From: Cephalotus follicularis | Lineage: Eukaryota > Streptophyta > Magnoliopsida > Oxalidales > Cephalotaceae | Direction of reading: 5' to 3' | NCBI GenBank assembly: GCA_001972305.1 | Contig: BDDD01002854.1 | Coordinates: 1-64,000 of the forward strand | Length of the DNA: 64,000 bases | In this document: in pieces, positions 1 to 10,415 of the stretch | How positions within the stretch are numbered: position 1 is the first letter of the stretch | How the letters are laid out: each line of letters starts with the position of its first letter | Program-made: the position numbers and the translations under genes | Notes under the pieces: generated by a model | Databases searched by the model: none | What the model saw: only the letters and a program-made list of their open reading frames with translations | What the model was told of the DNA's origin: nothing

Positions 1-12
1 GGGGGGGGGGAT

Positions 13-395
13 TGTAACACCCCGTGTCCTAATTTGGAGAATAATTGTTTTAAGGCTTTGGTGATTATTGAAAACGTGTTTATGTATATTGGGCTAAGTT
101 AATTGGATTTATATTTTGGATTAAGGCACAATTTAATTTTTTAAGTTTGGCCCATAAGTGATAATAATTCTTGAAGCTTCTAGAGGAAGCTAACCAAAAG
201 CTTCTTGAGGAAGCTACTCCTTCACGTTATATGGTTTTACGAGGGAACAAAGATAAGTGTTCTTCATTTCATGCATGGCCGAAGCATTCTCCTTGAGAGT
301 TCTCAGTTTCTTCACCTTCTCCCTTCGAGATTCCTCAAGAGTACAAAGTTAAAATTGGTTCTCACCCAGTCTTATAGTATATGAAAGTGAGTTCA
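13..395 (+). mobile_element. Left part of solo LTR F, split by element A
   Basis: Begins TGTAACACCCCG, a typical plant Ty3/gypsy LTR start, after ten G residues at the window edge. Its continuation is at 9239, on the other side of element A: the 5 bases before A (GTTCA) are repeated right after A. A second, partial copy of the family starts at 20000. No coding sequence follows or precedes, so the locus is read as a solo LTR of about 2.8 kb once A is removed. The four bases GGAT just before it recur just after its far end at 11688, a weak target-duplication signal. Confidence 0.75.
391..395. repeat. Target site duplication of element A, left copy
   Basis: GTTCA immediately before the TGTCACACC start of element A. 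The identical GTTCA stands at 9239-9243, immediately after the terminal CA of the other LTR. A 5-bp duplication is what Ty3/gypsy integrases make. Confidence 0.93.
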
Positions 396-1545
396 TGTCA
401 CACCCCGTTTTTCATAAACAACATTTAAGTGGTAGCAATTAACATAATATCCGGCTTCTCCATTTTCACGATAAATTGTAAACTTTCAAACAGTTATATC
501 AGTTGTGAGCATTCGATAATAAGCCGAATTAAAACGCAACAGGTGTCCCATACCACGTGTTACCCATATCATAAATGAACCATTGTAATAAGCCCTCAAA
601 ACGGAGCGTGAATTAAAACATTCGATGCGGTATCTGATCATATACAGATATCCGTCAAATACAATATCCCATTAATATAGTTATCCAAATAATTAATCCA
701 TTATGATAACCGGAAATCCATCGGTTACAATAACATAACACAATAACAGTTTAGTAATCCCAAATAGAGTTACAACTCCACCAGCTAACTTTATTACAAT
801 TTATGCTTCTCCACGCACGTCCACGTTGGTCCCACTGCATCAATCTGAAATGTAAGGGGTTAGCCTTTGTCCTCACTCGGCTAAGTAGAGAAGTTATAAA
901 TGTAGTTCGGGGTCATTAATAATGAAGTCATGTATGAATGCACAATGATGCAATACATAGTGTATAACAGTACATATACATATATTATATGTATATTTAT
1001 CAGTATAACCAAACATGTCCTCAAGAGGACCACTCAAACACAATCAGTACAAACAATGCCAAGGTTACTCGCATGGCGGCGGTAACAACAGTCCGGACAT
1101 GGTAAACGGTACTAGTATGGCGGCTAAGTACCAACAGTACCCCGCTAACGGCAACAGTGGAAAACGATACCCAGCACGGTGGCTAAGTAACAACAATACC
1201 CCGCTAGTGGCAACAGTAACAATCGCATTCAACAATCAACTCAAGTGATGCATAATTATAAACACTTGAACTAGTAATATCGATGTATAGCCATCTCTTA
1301 AACAGTTCACAATATTTGGAGATTACTTCCCCCGTCATTTTGAAAAAATATATTTTTTTTTGTACGAAATAATGATTTGTTTTAAAATCATATATAAACT
1401 TCTAAAATGATAAAACATTTTAGAAAACAGTCACAATTCGGTTAACAGTACAATATATAATGCAAACATATGCTCAGAATGCGTCTAAGATCGTTGGCGT
1501 CGCGCCTATGTTCATCACCTTTTCTAAGGTACGATTATTCCCTAT

Positions 1546-1799
1546 AACAGTCGGCTGTTTCCTTTAACAGTCGGCTGTTCCCTTGAGCAGTCAGCTATTT
1601 TCCTCCAACAGTCGGCTGTTCTCGGTGAGTAACACATGAGCAGTCGGCTGTTTTTCCTCAACAGTCGACTGCCTCCAAGAACAGTGTTCTCATCCTACCA
1701 TTTCTAGGTAACTAACGTATGCACAGTTGACTGTCTTCTCTTGACAGCTGGCTGTGAACCTTAAGCAGTCGATTGTTCTCCCTGAACAGTCGGCTGTTC
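1546..1799 (-). repeat. Dyad repeat cluster, 10 units (downstream cluster)
   Basis: Ten copies of a 14-15 base motif close to AACAGTCGACTGTT, separated by short spacers and, in the middle, about 50 bases. The consensus is a perfect palindrome; most copies have GGCT in place of GACT, which breaks one pair. In the element's orientation the cluster is about 0.6-0.85 kb downstream of the TATA-like box, in the R/U5 part of the LTR. Confidence 0.85.
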
Positions 1800-2620
1800 T
1801 GTAGACCAGGAACATGAAATTTGTCCAATTTACATCCAATAAATTAATTGAATACCATTCAACCATATTCGTTCAATAGAATATCAACAATAGTCCACAA
1901 AACACAGCCACATTTCATGCATTTCCTCTATTTCATTACCAGTAAATCCAACTTAGTAATGCATGCGAATAAAACAATTCTCAATCTATAACTCAGTACA
2001 CCTATCATGTTAACAGTTCACAGTGAGCATGATATTTAGCCACAGAGTTCACAACCCATTATCCAGACATTGCATTAATGATTACCATTACTATTAAACT
2101 CAAAGTTACACATATAACTTTCCACAATTTCCCCCTACCTTTGATTTCAAGTTAGAAATCTGTAAGTCCACCTCTTTGTGTTCCAACAGTGATGTTTTGA
2201 GCTCCCTAGAAGCTGCAACTCCAATCCAGTAGCTCCAACCCGTCACCTCCAAACTCCTCTTAGTTCAACAATTTGAGAATCTCTCTCTTTCTCTCACGAT
2301 TCCTCACTATTTTTCTCTGTAACTTCTCACTGGTTTCTTTCCTTGTACGCACTGGGAGAGAGAGGTGAAGAGGAGAGCGTTTTATGCAGGTGATCCTCTC
2401 ACTCTTTTCTCCAACCCGTTTCCATGGCACTAAATGCCATACTCCTCTCATATCTGCATGCACACACACACATGACTGATTCTCCCTATCCCATGACCTG
2501 CATGGCGTACAAGTGTTTAATCTTCCCTCATCATTGGCTGCATGACGCACATATGGCACACACATTCCCCTTGTCAGTCATTGCATGTGATCTCGTCACA
2601 TGGAACAAAATAGAGCATAA

Positions 2621-2775
2621 ACCAGCCGGCTGTTCTTTCCCGACAGTCGGCTATCCTCTTGGCTATGGTTGCCAGGTGGATCAACAGTCCTCCAGTCGGC
2701 TGGTTCGTCCCACCAGTCGATTGTTCCATTAAACAGTCCACCAGTCGGCTGGTCTATTGTACCTGTCAACTGGCC
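2621..2775 (-). repeat. Dyad repeat cluster, 6 units (U3 cluster)
   Basis: Six copies of a related motif, mostly CCAGTCGGCTGGT or CCAGTCGATTGTT, spaced 20-30 bases apart. In the element's orientation this lies upstream of the TATA-like box, in U3. The equivalent cluster in the other LTR is at 8932-9085. Confidence 0.82.
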
Positions 2776-2926
2776 TAGTCAACATTTGAACGATTACTCC
2801 TCTAAGTACTTTAATTTGATTTTGGAATCAACATAATAGCCGGAAAATCATCTTTCTCATTAATTCAATAAGAAGATTACATTTGAAATTCAAATATTAC
2901 AACATGCAAAAATCCCAAGCGTTACA

Positions 2927-2940
2927 TCCACCCCTCCTTC
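2927..2940 (-). other. Polypurine tract of element A
   Basis: On the minus strand GAAGGAGGGGTGGA directly precedes the 3' LTR start TGTAACGC. The same tract, with the same upstream motif TTCGAGGACGAAATTCCTT, precedes the 3' LTRs of B and J and, diverged, D. It is the expected plus-strand primer site. Confidence 0.9.
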
Positions 2941-2971
2941 AAGGAATTTCGTCCTCGAAATTACAACAGTA

Positions 2972-4420
2972 CTAGAACAAGTGCGGGTAACGCTCTCGGA
3001 TATTATCCTCACGTTCCCAAGTGGCCTCATCTGGATGGTGGAACTGCCATTGAACCTTTACCATTGAAATGGTTCGGTTCCTCAACATCTGCATCTTCCA
3101 ATCAAGAATCCGCATCAACGACTCCTCGCAAAAAAGGTCATCTCGAACAGGGACCGAATCGTAGTCCAACACATGTGATGGGTCTCGGATGTATCTTCTC
3201 AGCATAGACACATGAAAGACATCATGCACGTTTGACAGTGCATGAGGTAAAGCAAGCTGGTAGGCTACCTCCCCAACTTTCTCCAAGATCTCAAAGGGAC
3301 TAATATAGCGCGGAGCTAACTTGCCCTTTTCCCCAAACCTTTGCATGCCCTTCCACGGTGAAACTTTAAAGAACACATGATCACCAACATCGAAGGTTAA
3401 AGGCCTCCTCTTAACGCTGTCAATATAGCTCTTCTGATGGCTTTAAGCAGCAAGCAGCTTCTCTTTAATCACCTTGATCTTTTCTGAAGTCTCCTCCACC
3501 AACTTAGTCCCGAGTAAAGGTCGCTCCCCGACCTCATCCCAACAAACAGGAGATTTGCACTTCTTCCCTTACAGTGATTCAAACGGTGCCATGCCGATAC
3601 TGGAATGATAGATTTTATTATAAGAAAACTCTATCAAAGGAATGTGATCCTCCCATGTACCAGCAAAGTCGATAACGGAAGACTGGAGCATATCCTCCAA
3701 GGCCTGGATGGTACGCTCAGACTGCCCATCTATCTGAGGGTCAAAGGCAGTACTCAGGTTCAGCTTAGTCCTGAAAGCTATCTGAAATCTCTTCCAGAAG
3801 TTGGAAGTAAAGATAGCATCCCTGTCATAAACAATACTCATGGGAACACCATGCAGTCTTACGATCTCCTTAACATACAGACAAGCCAACTTGCTCGTAG
3901 AGTCTGTGACGTGAGTGGGTAGACAATGATCTGACTTCATGAGTCTATCCACGATAACCCACACTGCATTGTGATGATGCCTAGTCAGTGGAAATCCTGA
4001 AACAAAATCCATCGTTATGTGTTCCCACTTCCACTCCGCCATTGGCAACAGCTGCAATAACCCTGCCGACCTCTGGTGCTGGGCCTTAACTGTCTGGCAA
4101 GTCAAACACCTTGCTACATACTCGGTGATTTCTTGTGTCATGCCAGGCCACCAGTAATCCCTCTTCATGTCTTGGTACATTTTTGTGCTACCAGGGTGAA
4201 TGCTGTATTGAGATTTATGAGCTCCATAAAGCAACTCACTCTTCAAACCATGTTTATTCGAAAGACACACTCGTCCCTGAAATCTTAAAACACCATCGGC
4301 ATGTACCCAAAAATCAGACTCCGAGTTTAGATTCTCTTGAATCCTTTGCAATTCAGGATCGTTTGCTTGAGCATTCTTTATTTCGTCAAGCAAAATCGGC
4401 TGTACTCTCATGGTAGCCAT
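2972..4420 (-). pseudogene. Integrase with C-terminal chromodomain, element A (two stops)
   Basis: Retroviral-type integrase that inserts the element's DNA. One minus-strand frame runs from 4420 to 2972 and is broken only by two stops, one where relatives have Tyr in ALYGRKC and one where they have Gln in AAQS. In order: an HHCC zinc-binding region (HKSQYSIHPG, then CLTC), the catalytic core with Asp in MDFVSGFP, Asp in YDRD (relatives have SDRD) and Glu in SERTIQ, the C-terminal SH3-like part (GKLAPRYISPFEIL), and a chromodomain ending WEREDNIRERYPHLF. Chromodomains of this group bind heterochromatic histone marks and guide insertion. It is the best-preserved integrase in the window. A frameshift at 4408-4420 separates it from RNase H. 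Confidence 0.9.
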
Positions 4421-5598
4421 AAGATTCTAGGTGACTGATTAAACGAAAACCACTCTTGGAAGTCTTCTAACATCTTCCATTGTGACACCATCGCACTGGA
4501 AACCATAGCCTTGCGACTCAAGGTATCAGCGACCACATTCGCTTTCCCCGGGTGGCACTGAACACTGCAATCATAAGCGTTAAAGAATTCTACCCACCTT
4601 CGTTGCCTCATGTTCAGTGTATCCTGGCAGAACAGGTACCTCAAACTCTTATGATCTGTAAAGATTTCAAACTGTGCCCCATAAAGATAGTGCCTCCACT
4701 TCTGAAGGGCAAAGATAATAGCTACAAGTTCAAGGTCATGTGTCGGGTAGTTTTCTTCATACGGCTTTAGCTTCCGAGAAGCATAAGCGATTACTCTGCC
4801 TTGCTGCAATAGTACGTAGCCCAAGCCCTTACCCGAAGCATCACTGTAGACTGCAAAGCCCTCATTACCATCAGGTAATGCTAAGATAGGAACGGAAACC
4901 AGCCGATCCTTCAGCTAACAAAATCTAGCTGCACAATCTTCGTCCCAGACAAATAATGTCTTATTCTGGGTCAGTCTAGTCAAAGGCACAGCTATCCTCG
5001 AAAAGTTCCGGATAAACCTCCTGTAATACCCTGCCAATCCAAGGAAGCTACGCACCTCCGTCACATTCTTAGGTTGCGGCCAGTCCCCCACAACCTCGGT
5101 CTTTGACGGATCCACCGTCAAGCCTTCACCGGATATGATGTGACCGAGAAAGATCACATGATCAAGCCAGAATTCACACTTTCCAAACTTGGCGTACAAT
5201 CGATGCTCTCTGAGAACCTGTAATACCAGTCTTAGATGATGAGTGTGTTCCTTCTCACTCCTCGAATATGCCAGTATGTCATCAATAAACACCACGACAA
5301 ACTGATCCAGGTATGGCCGAAATACGTCATTCATCAATGACATGGAAGCTACCGGTGCAATGGTAACACCAAACGGCATCACCAAGAACTCGTAGTGACC
5401 ATACCGTGTCCGGAAGGCAGTCTTCTCAATGTCTCCTTCCCTTACTCTCAGTTGGTGATAACCCGATCTCAAATCGAGCTTGGAAAACACTCTTGACCCT
5501 TGCAATTGGTCGAATAGATCCTCAATGTGCAGAAGAGGATACTTGTTCTTGATAGTTGCCTTATTCAACATTCGGTAGTCGATGCAAGGCCTCATTGA
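4408..5598 (-). pseudogene. Reverse transcriptase and RNase H, element A (N-truncated)
   Basis: Reverse transcriptase copying the element RNA to DNA, followed by RNase H. One frame runs from about 5598 to 4408 with one stop near 4913. Visible RT motifs: [20 protein letters not shown], the active site FIDDILAYS (FIDD in place of YMDD), KCEFW and FLGHIISG. RNase H motifs: VYSDASGKG, then [10 protein letters not shown] and ADTLSR. The N-terminal fingers of RT are missing because homology starts only at [11 protein letters not shown], where unrelated sequence (5599-5943) takes over. Confidence 0.9.
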
Positions 5599-5943
5599 CT
5601 CGTACTCGATAATCATCCAACACACTTTACATTGATACGACACGATCTATGTTCTTTGTCACGTTGATAGGAGTCTAGAAGTTAACTAAGTTCATAGGTT
5701 GTCCAACATATGTACGTATGGTCGTTCATTCCTTTAGTTGTTCAAACAATGATCCAATTATTCGTTAGATCGCTAAGTTGATCTAACGCCCGTTCTCGTG
5801 CTCGCTAGTTTTCCCCCGAAGGTTCCAACTTAACCATCTACCCGTATTCATTCAATCACAAACATAAACAATCTAGTCAATTGATGACACCTTCGATCAA
5901 TATCAATATAGTGTAATTCCAATAACGATATCGACTTGAAAGT
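5599..5943. other. Unrelated filler replacing protease and RT start in element A
   Basis: Between the end of gag (KGIMEGKVFTL) and the RT palm region, elements B and D carry about 0.75 kb of protease and early RT. Here there are about 345 bases with no visible similarity to those domains and no long open frame on either strand. It looks like filler copied in during break repair, or an old fragment of another repeat. Its source is not recognisable by eye. Confidence 0.6.
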
Positions 5944-6290
5944 AAGAGTGAAAACCTTACCTTCCATGATGCCCTTGCCGGTATCCCTCCGCTCCGAAGT
6001 TCCAGCTGCAACATTGCCTTTGCACGTAGGTCCAGTGGTTGTTGCCCTCTGTCTGTTTGGACAATCCATCAGAAAATGGTCGGATGCTCTGCACCTCAAG
6101 CACAACCCAATCCTTTTCTGACAATCCCTTTGCATATGGCCAGAGCGACCACAATGAAACAAATATCTAGATTTCTCTCTACTCCCTCAGCTAGGAGTCC
6201 CTTGAGCGGCTGTTTGCTGAAATGTGTTGTTCGATGACTTTGTCGAAGAGTCACCTTCCTGCAACTTTGACGAAGTTGGCCTAACTCGTC
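5944..6290 (-). pseudogene. Gag nucleocapsid region, element A (partial)
   Basis: End of gag with two CCHC zinc knuckles that would bind element RNA. The first has lost its leading Cys (LFHCGRSGHMQRDC); the second is intact (CLRCRASDHFLMDC). Upstream is the linker TSSKLQEGDSSTKSS, downstream the conserved RRDTGKGIMEGKVFTL. Several small frame breaks are present. The same layout is seen in B and D. Confidence 0.85.
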
Positions 6291-6297
6291 TAGTTTG

Positions 6298-6546
6298 CTA
6301 GATCTTAACACACAACTGCCGTATTTCCTCCAGGCGAGCCGTATTAGCAGCTATATGATACTGGAAACGGTCATTTATACAATCCGTGTACCATCGCCGC
6401 ATGTCCTCTAGGTTGGCCACATCAACAGCCATCTGCTGCTGAAAGTAGTCAGCCATTCGATCCATCGAGTCTCTCCCATCATTTGTTTCCTGAGGAGCAC
6501 TCTCCTTATCTGCTCTAGCCCTCGCGCGGGTCCTCCTTTGATCCAT
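6298..6546 (-). pseudogene. Gag N-terminus, element A (truncated)
   Basis: Starts MDQRRTRARARA, matching the gag start MDRRRTRARARA of element B, and continues through a segment containing MADYFQQQM that B also has. After EEIRQLCVKI it stops. The conserved Retrotrans_gag core (about 600 bases in B, with WWEMVKAKW and FLRGLRPDI) is missing, and the nucleocapsid linker follows directly, so an internal deletion lies near 6290-6300. The first ATG of the internal region, about 140 bases after the PBS, is taken as the start. Confidence 0.85.
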
Positions 6547-6687
6547 TTTTCTCCTTTAAGGAAATGATATAAACCATCATCAGGAAACATTTCGTTAACT
6601 GCCAAGGAATTCATTAGCTTGAATAAGTTCCTTATCTAATCAGTTAATTGCCGAGGATAATATCCTAGCTAAGCATATATGGAATAT

Positions 6688-6700
6688 GCTCTGATACCAT
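6688..6700 (-). other. Primer binding site, initiator Met tRNA, element A
   Basis: On the minus strand the sequence reads ATGGTATCAGAGC, two bases inside the 5' LTR end. TGGTATCAGAGC is the standard plant iMet-tRNA complement. It sets the element's orientation. Confidence 0.93.
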
Positions 6701-6702
6701 GC

Positions 6703-9238
6703 TGTCACACCCCATTTTTCATAAACAGCATTTAAGTGGTAGCAATTAACATAATATCAGGCTTATCCATTTTCACGATGAATTTTAAACTTTCAAACAG
6801 TTATATCAGTTGCGAAAGAATTCGATAATAAGCCGAATTAAAACGCAACACGCGTCCCATACCATGTGTTACCCATATCATAAATGAACCATTGTCATAA
6901 GCCCTGAAAACGGAGCATGAATTAAAACATTCGATGTGGTATCTGATCATATACAGATGTACGTCAAATACATTATCCCATCAATAACAGTTATCCAAAT
7001 AATTAATCCATTATGATAACCAGAAATCCATCGGTTACAATAACATAACACAATAACAATTTAGTAATCCCAAATAGAGTTACAACTCCACCAGCTAACT
7101 TTATTACAATTTATGCTTCTCCACGCACGTCCACGTTGGTCCCACTACATCAATCTAAAATGTAGGGGGTTGGCCTTTGTCCTCACTCGGCTAAGTAGAG
7201 AAGTTATAAATGCAGTTCGGGGTCAATAATAATGAAGTCATGTATGAATGCACAATGATGCAGTACACAGTGTATAACAGTACATATACATATATTATAT
7301 GTATATTTATCAATATAACCAAACATGTCCTCAAGGGGACCACTCAAACATAATCAGTACAAACAATGTCCACGTTACTCGCACAGCGGTGATAACAACA
7401 GTCTGGACACGGTAAACGGTACTAGTATGAAGGCTAAGCACCAACAGTACCCCGCTAATGGCAATAGTGGAAAACGATACCCAGCACGGTGGCTAAGTAA
7501 TAGCAATACTCCGCTAGTGGCAACAGTTACAAGCACATTCAATAGTCAACTCAAGTGATGCATAATTATAAACACTTGGAACAGTAATATCGATGTATCG
7601 CCATCTCTTAAACAGTTCACAATATTTGGAGATTACTTCCCCCGTCATTTTGAAAAAATATATATTTTTCCGTACAAAATAATGATTTGTTTTAAAATCA
7701 TATATAAACTTCTAAAATGATAAAACATTTTAGAAAACAGTCACAATTCAGTTAACGGTACAATATAGAATGCAAACATATGCTCAGAATGCGTCTAAGA
7801 TCGTTGGCGTGGCACCTATGTTCATCACCTTTTCTAAGGTACGATTATTCCCTATAACAGTTGGCTGTTTCCTTTAACAGTCGACTGTTCCCTTGAGCAG
7901 TCGGCTATTTTCCTCCAACAGTCAGCTTTTCTGGGTGAGTAACACATGAGCAGTCGGCTGCTTTTCCTCAACAGTCGACTGCCTCCAAGAACAGTGTTCT
8001 CATCCTACCATTTCTAGGTAACTAACGCATGCACAGTCGACTGTCTTTGCCTGATAGTCGGATGTGAACCTTAAGCAGTCGACTGTTCTCCCTGAACAGT
8101 CGGTTGTCCTGTAGACCAGGAACATGCAATTTGTCCAATTTACATCCAATCATTTAATTGAATACCATTCAACCATATTTGTTCAATAGAATATCAACAA
8201 TAGTCCACAAAACACAGCCACATTTCATGCTTTTCCTCTATTTCATTACCAGTAAATCCAACTTAGTAATGCAAGCGAATAAAACAATTCTCAATCTATA
8301 ACTCAGTACACCTATCATGTTAACAGTTCATAGTGAGCATGATATTTAGCCAGAGAGTTCACAACCCATTATCCAGGCATTGCATTAATTATCACCATTA
8401 CTATTAAACTCAAAGTTACACATATAACTTTCCACAATTTCCCCCTACCTTTGATTTCAAGTTAGAAATCTGTAAATCCACCTCTTTGTGTTCCAACAGT
8501 GAAGTTTTCAGCTCCCCAGAAGCTTCAACTCCAACCCAGTAGCTCCAACCCGTCACCTCCAAACTCTTATTGGTTCAACAATTTGAGAATCTCTCTCTCT
8601 TTCTCTCACGATTCCTCATTGTTTTTCTCTGTAACTTCTCACTCATTTCTTTCCTTGCATGCACTAGGCGAGAGAGGTGAAGAGGAGAGTGTTTTATGCA
8701 GGTGGTCCTCTCACTCTTTTCTCCAACCCGTTTCCATGGCACTAAATGCCATACTCCTCTCATATCTGCATGCACACACACACATGACTGATTCTCCCAG
8801 TCTTATGACCTACATGGCATACAGGTATTCAATCTTCCCTCTACATTGGCTGCATGATGCACAGTTGGCACACCCATTCTCCTTGTCAGACGTTGCATGT
8901 GATCTTTTCACATGGAACAAAATAGAGCATAAACCAGCCGGATCTTCTTTCCCGACAGTCAGCTGCTCTCTTGGCTGTGGTTTCCAGGTGGCTCGACAGT
9001 CCTCCAGTCGGCTGGTTCATCCCACCAGTCGACTATTCCATTACACAGTCCACCAGTCGGCTGGTCTATTGTACCAGTCGACTGCACTAGTCAACATTTC
9101 AACGATTACTCCTTTAAGTACTTTAATTTTATTTGGGAATCAACATAATAGCCAAAATATCATCTTTGTCATTAATTCAATAACAAAAATACATTTGAAA
9201 TTCAAATATTACAACATACAAAAATCCCGAGGGTTACA
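6703..9238 (-). repeat. 5' LTR of element A
   Basis: Matches 396-2926 throughout. Ends are TGTCACACC and GTTACA on the plus strand, followed at once by GTTCA (9239-9243). Dyad clusters are at 7856-8109 and 8932-9085. A TATA-like TGCATAAAAC (minus strand) is at 8691-8700. The open frame across 8499-9365 runs through the LTR into flanking DNA and is not a gene. Confidence 0.92.
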
Positions 9239-10002
9239 GTTCACCTCTTCTCTGCTAAGATTTGCCTTGTGTTGCACTGCATCTTTCGATTTCAGATTTG
9301 TAGTAGAGAAAGTTGAGTTGATGAATATTGCGTATTTATATGTAGTGGAGAGTGAAGGAAGATAGCCAGGATAGTTATGCTATTTTTAATGCATACATGC
9401 ATGCAGCACGTGTTATGAGTATAGAGAAGATGAATCCTAAGTCTCTTGTGTGATGACCTTGTAGACGAGGATCCAGGAGTTGATCCAGAGTAGCCAGGAG
9501 CTAGTCTGCGGTAGTGCTTTGCAGTAAACCAGTGAGTGAGATATTCCCTTCCTCTATGATATTATTTTTGAGAGTCCTATTTTCATGTGTGCCATTTGTA
9601 TTCGTGGTATGTGATATTTGATCGGGATTTGCATTCATGTATGTCCTTTGTTGACTATGTTCTGTGATTGAGTTGTGATATAAGAGCCGTTAAGTGCTCG
9701 GATTATGGGTGACTTGGTCCCCTTCTTGTTATCTTGTGCATTATTATGATTCTTGATGCCATGTGTTATTCTCTGATGTTGGGTACCGGATGATCTATGA
9801 GACATGTATTACCGGTCAACGGTAAGGGTTACGTTTGACGCTCAACTCCCTATAGCAGACTGATTGTCTATGATGGGGTGTTATGTGGGACTTCCCCCGG
9901 GTATCCATAACGTGGATCTGCAACATTATCCTTGGTCTATGATGAGTGTGAGTGTAGCAGAGGTTCCATCCCTCATCCATCTGATTGTGTTGGCTACTTG
10001 AT

Positions 10003-10200
10003 GATATGTGATTTCCCGACGAGGGTGGAGCCTATGCTGTGATCCGCCAGCCCCTCGGTCGAGGCTGTGATATGTGATTTCCCGACGAGGGCGGAGCCTG
10101 TGGGATGATACGCCGGCCCCTTGGTCGAGGTTGTGATTTGTGATTTCTCTAAAGAGGGCTGGGTCCGTGCACTGATCATGTCGACCCCTCTGATGAGGCA
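10003..10200. repeat. 66-bp tandem repeat, about 3 units
   Basis: Units begin GATATGTGATTTCCCGAC at 10003 and 10069, and GATTTGTGATTTCTC at 10135, giving an exact 66-base period. The third unit is more diverged. Confidence 0.9.
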
Positions 10201-10295
10201 GAGGAATATATAGCACTCTATACCGGTATATAAAGGATATGTAAAGTCCTATAGCCTATGACCTATAAGTTTATTGCTGCAGCAGTTGATTGATT

Positions 10296-10415
10296 ATTGC
10301 CATTGAGATGTGGCGGCAGAGCAGTGTATTGCCGTTGAGATATGGCGGCAGAGCAGTGTATTGCCACGGGATACGGTGGCAAAGCAGTATTACCATTGAG
10401 ATATGGCGAAAAAGA
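10296..10415. repeat. 32-bp tandem repeat, about 3.7 units
   Basis: Units begin ATTGCC or ATTACC and contain GAGATATGGCGGCAGAGCAG. The period is 32 bases in the first two units and slightly shorter in the third. Confidence 0.88.

Larger units (their letters stand above)
396..2926 (-). repeat. 3' LTR of element A
   Basis: Bounded by TGTCACACC and GTTACA on the plus strand and matching 6703-9238 along its length. Read on the minus strand it starts TGTAACGC. It carries two clusters of TCGA-core dyad repeats, at 1546-1799 and 2621-2775. Between them lies a TATA-like box, TGCATAAAAC on the minus strand near 2379-2388. A pyrimidine-rich stretch (plus strand) near 2275-2345 follows the presumed start of transcription. 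Confidence 0.92.
396..9238 (-). mobile_element. Element A: Tekay-type Ty3/gypsy chromovirus, defective
   Basis: Complete structure on the minus strand: two LTRs of about 2.53 kb (396-2926 and 6703-9238), PBS next to the right LTR, PPT next to the left LTR, and a 5-bp duplication GTTCA on both sides. The 3.8-kb interior reads in minus order: gag start, zinc-knuckle region, RT, RNase H, integrase, chromodomain. The gag core and the protease with the start of RT are missing, so it cannot move alone. By eye the LTRs differ at roughly 15-20 sites in the first 260 bases, so it is not a recent insertion. It is inserted in solo LTR F. Confidence 0.93.

Noticed and set aside
1015-1248. 77-codon frame conserved at 7325-7558
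   Set aside because: Conserved only because both lie at the same place in the two LTRs of A, antisense to the element. Differences between the copies are as expected for non-coding LTR DNA.
8499-9365. 288-codon open frame on the plus strand
   Set aside because: It runs antisense through the U3 of the A LTR and across the LTR end into the F LTR, has no domain, and its low-complexity text follows the repeats.
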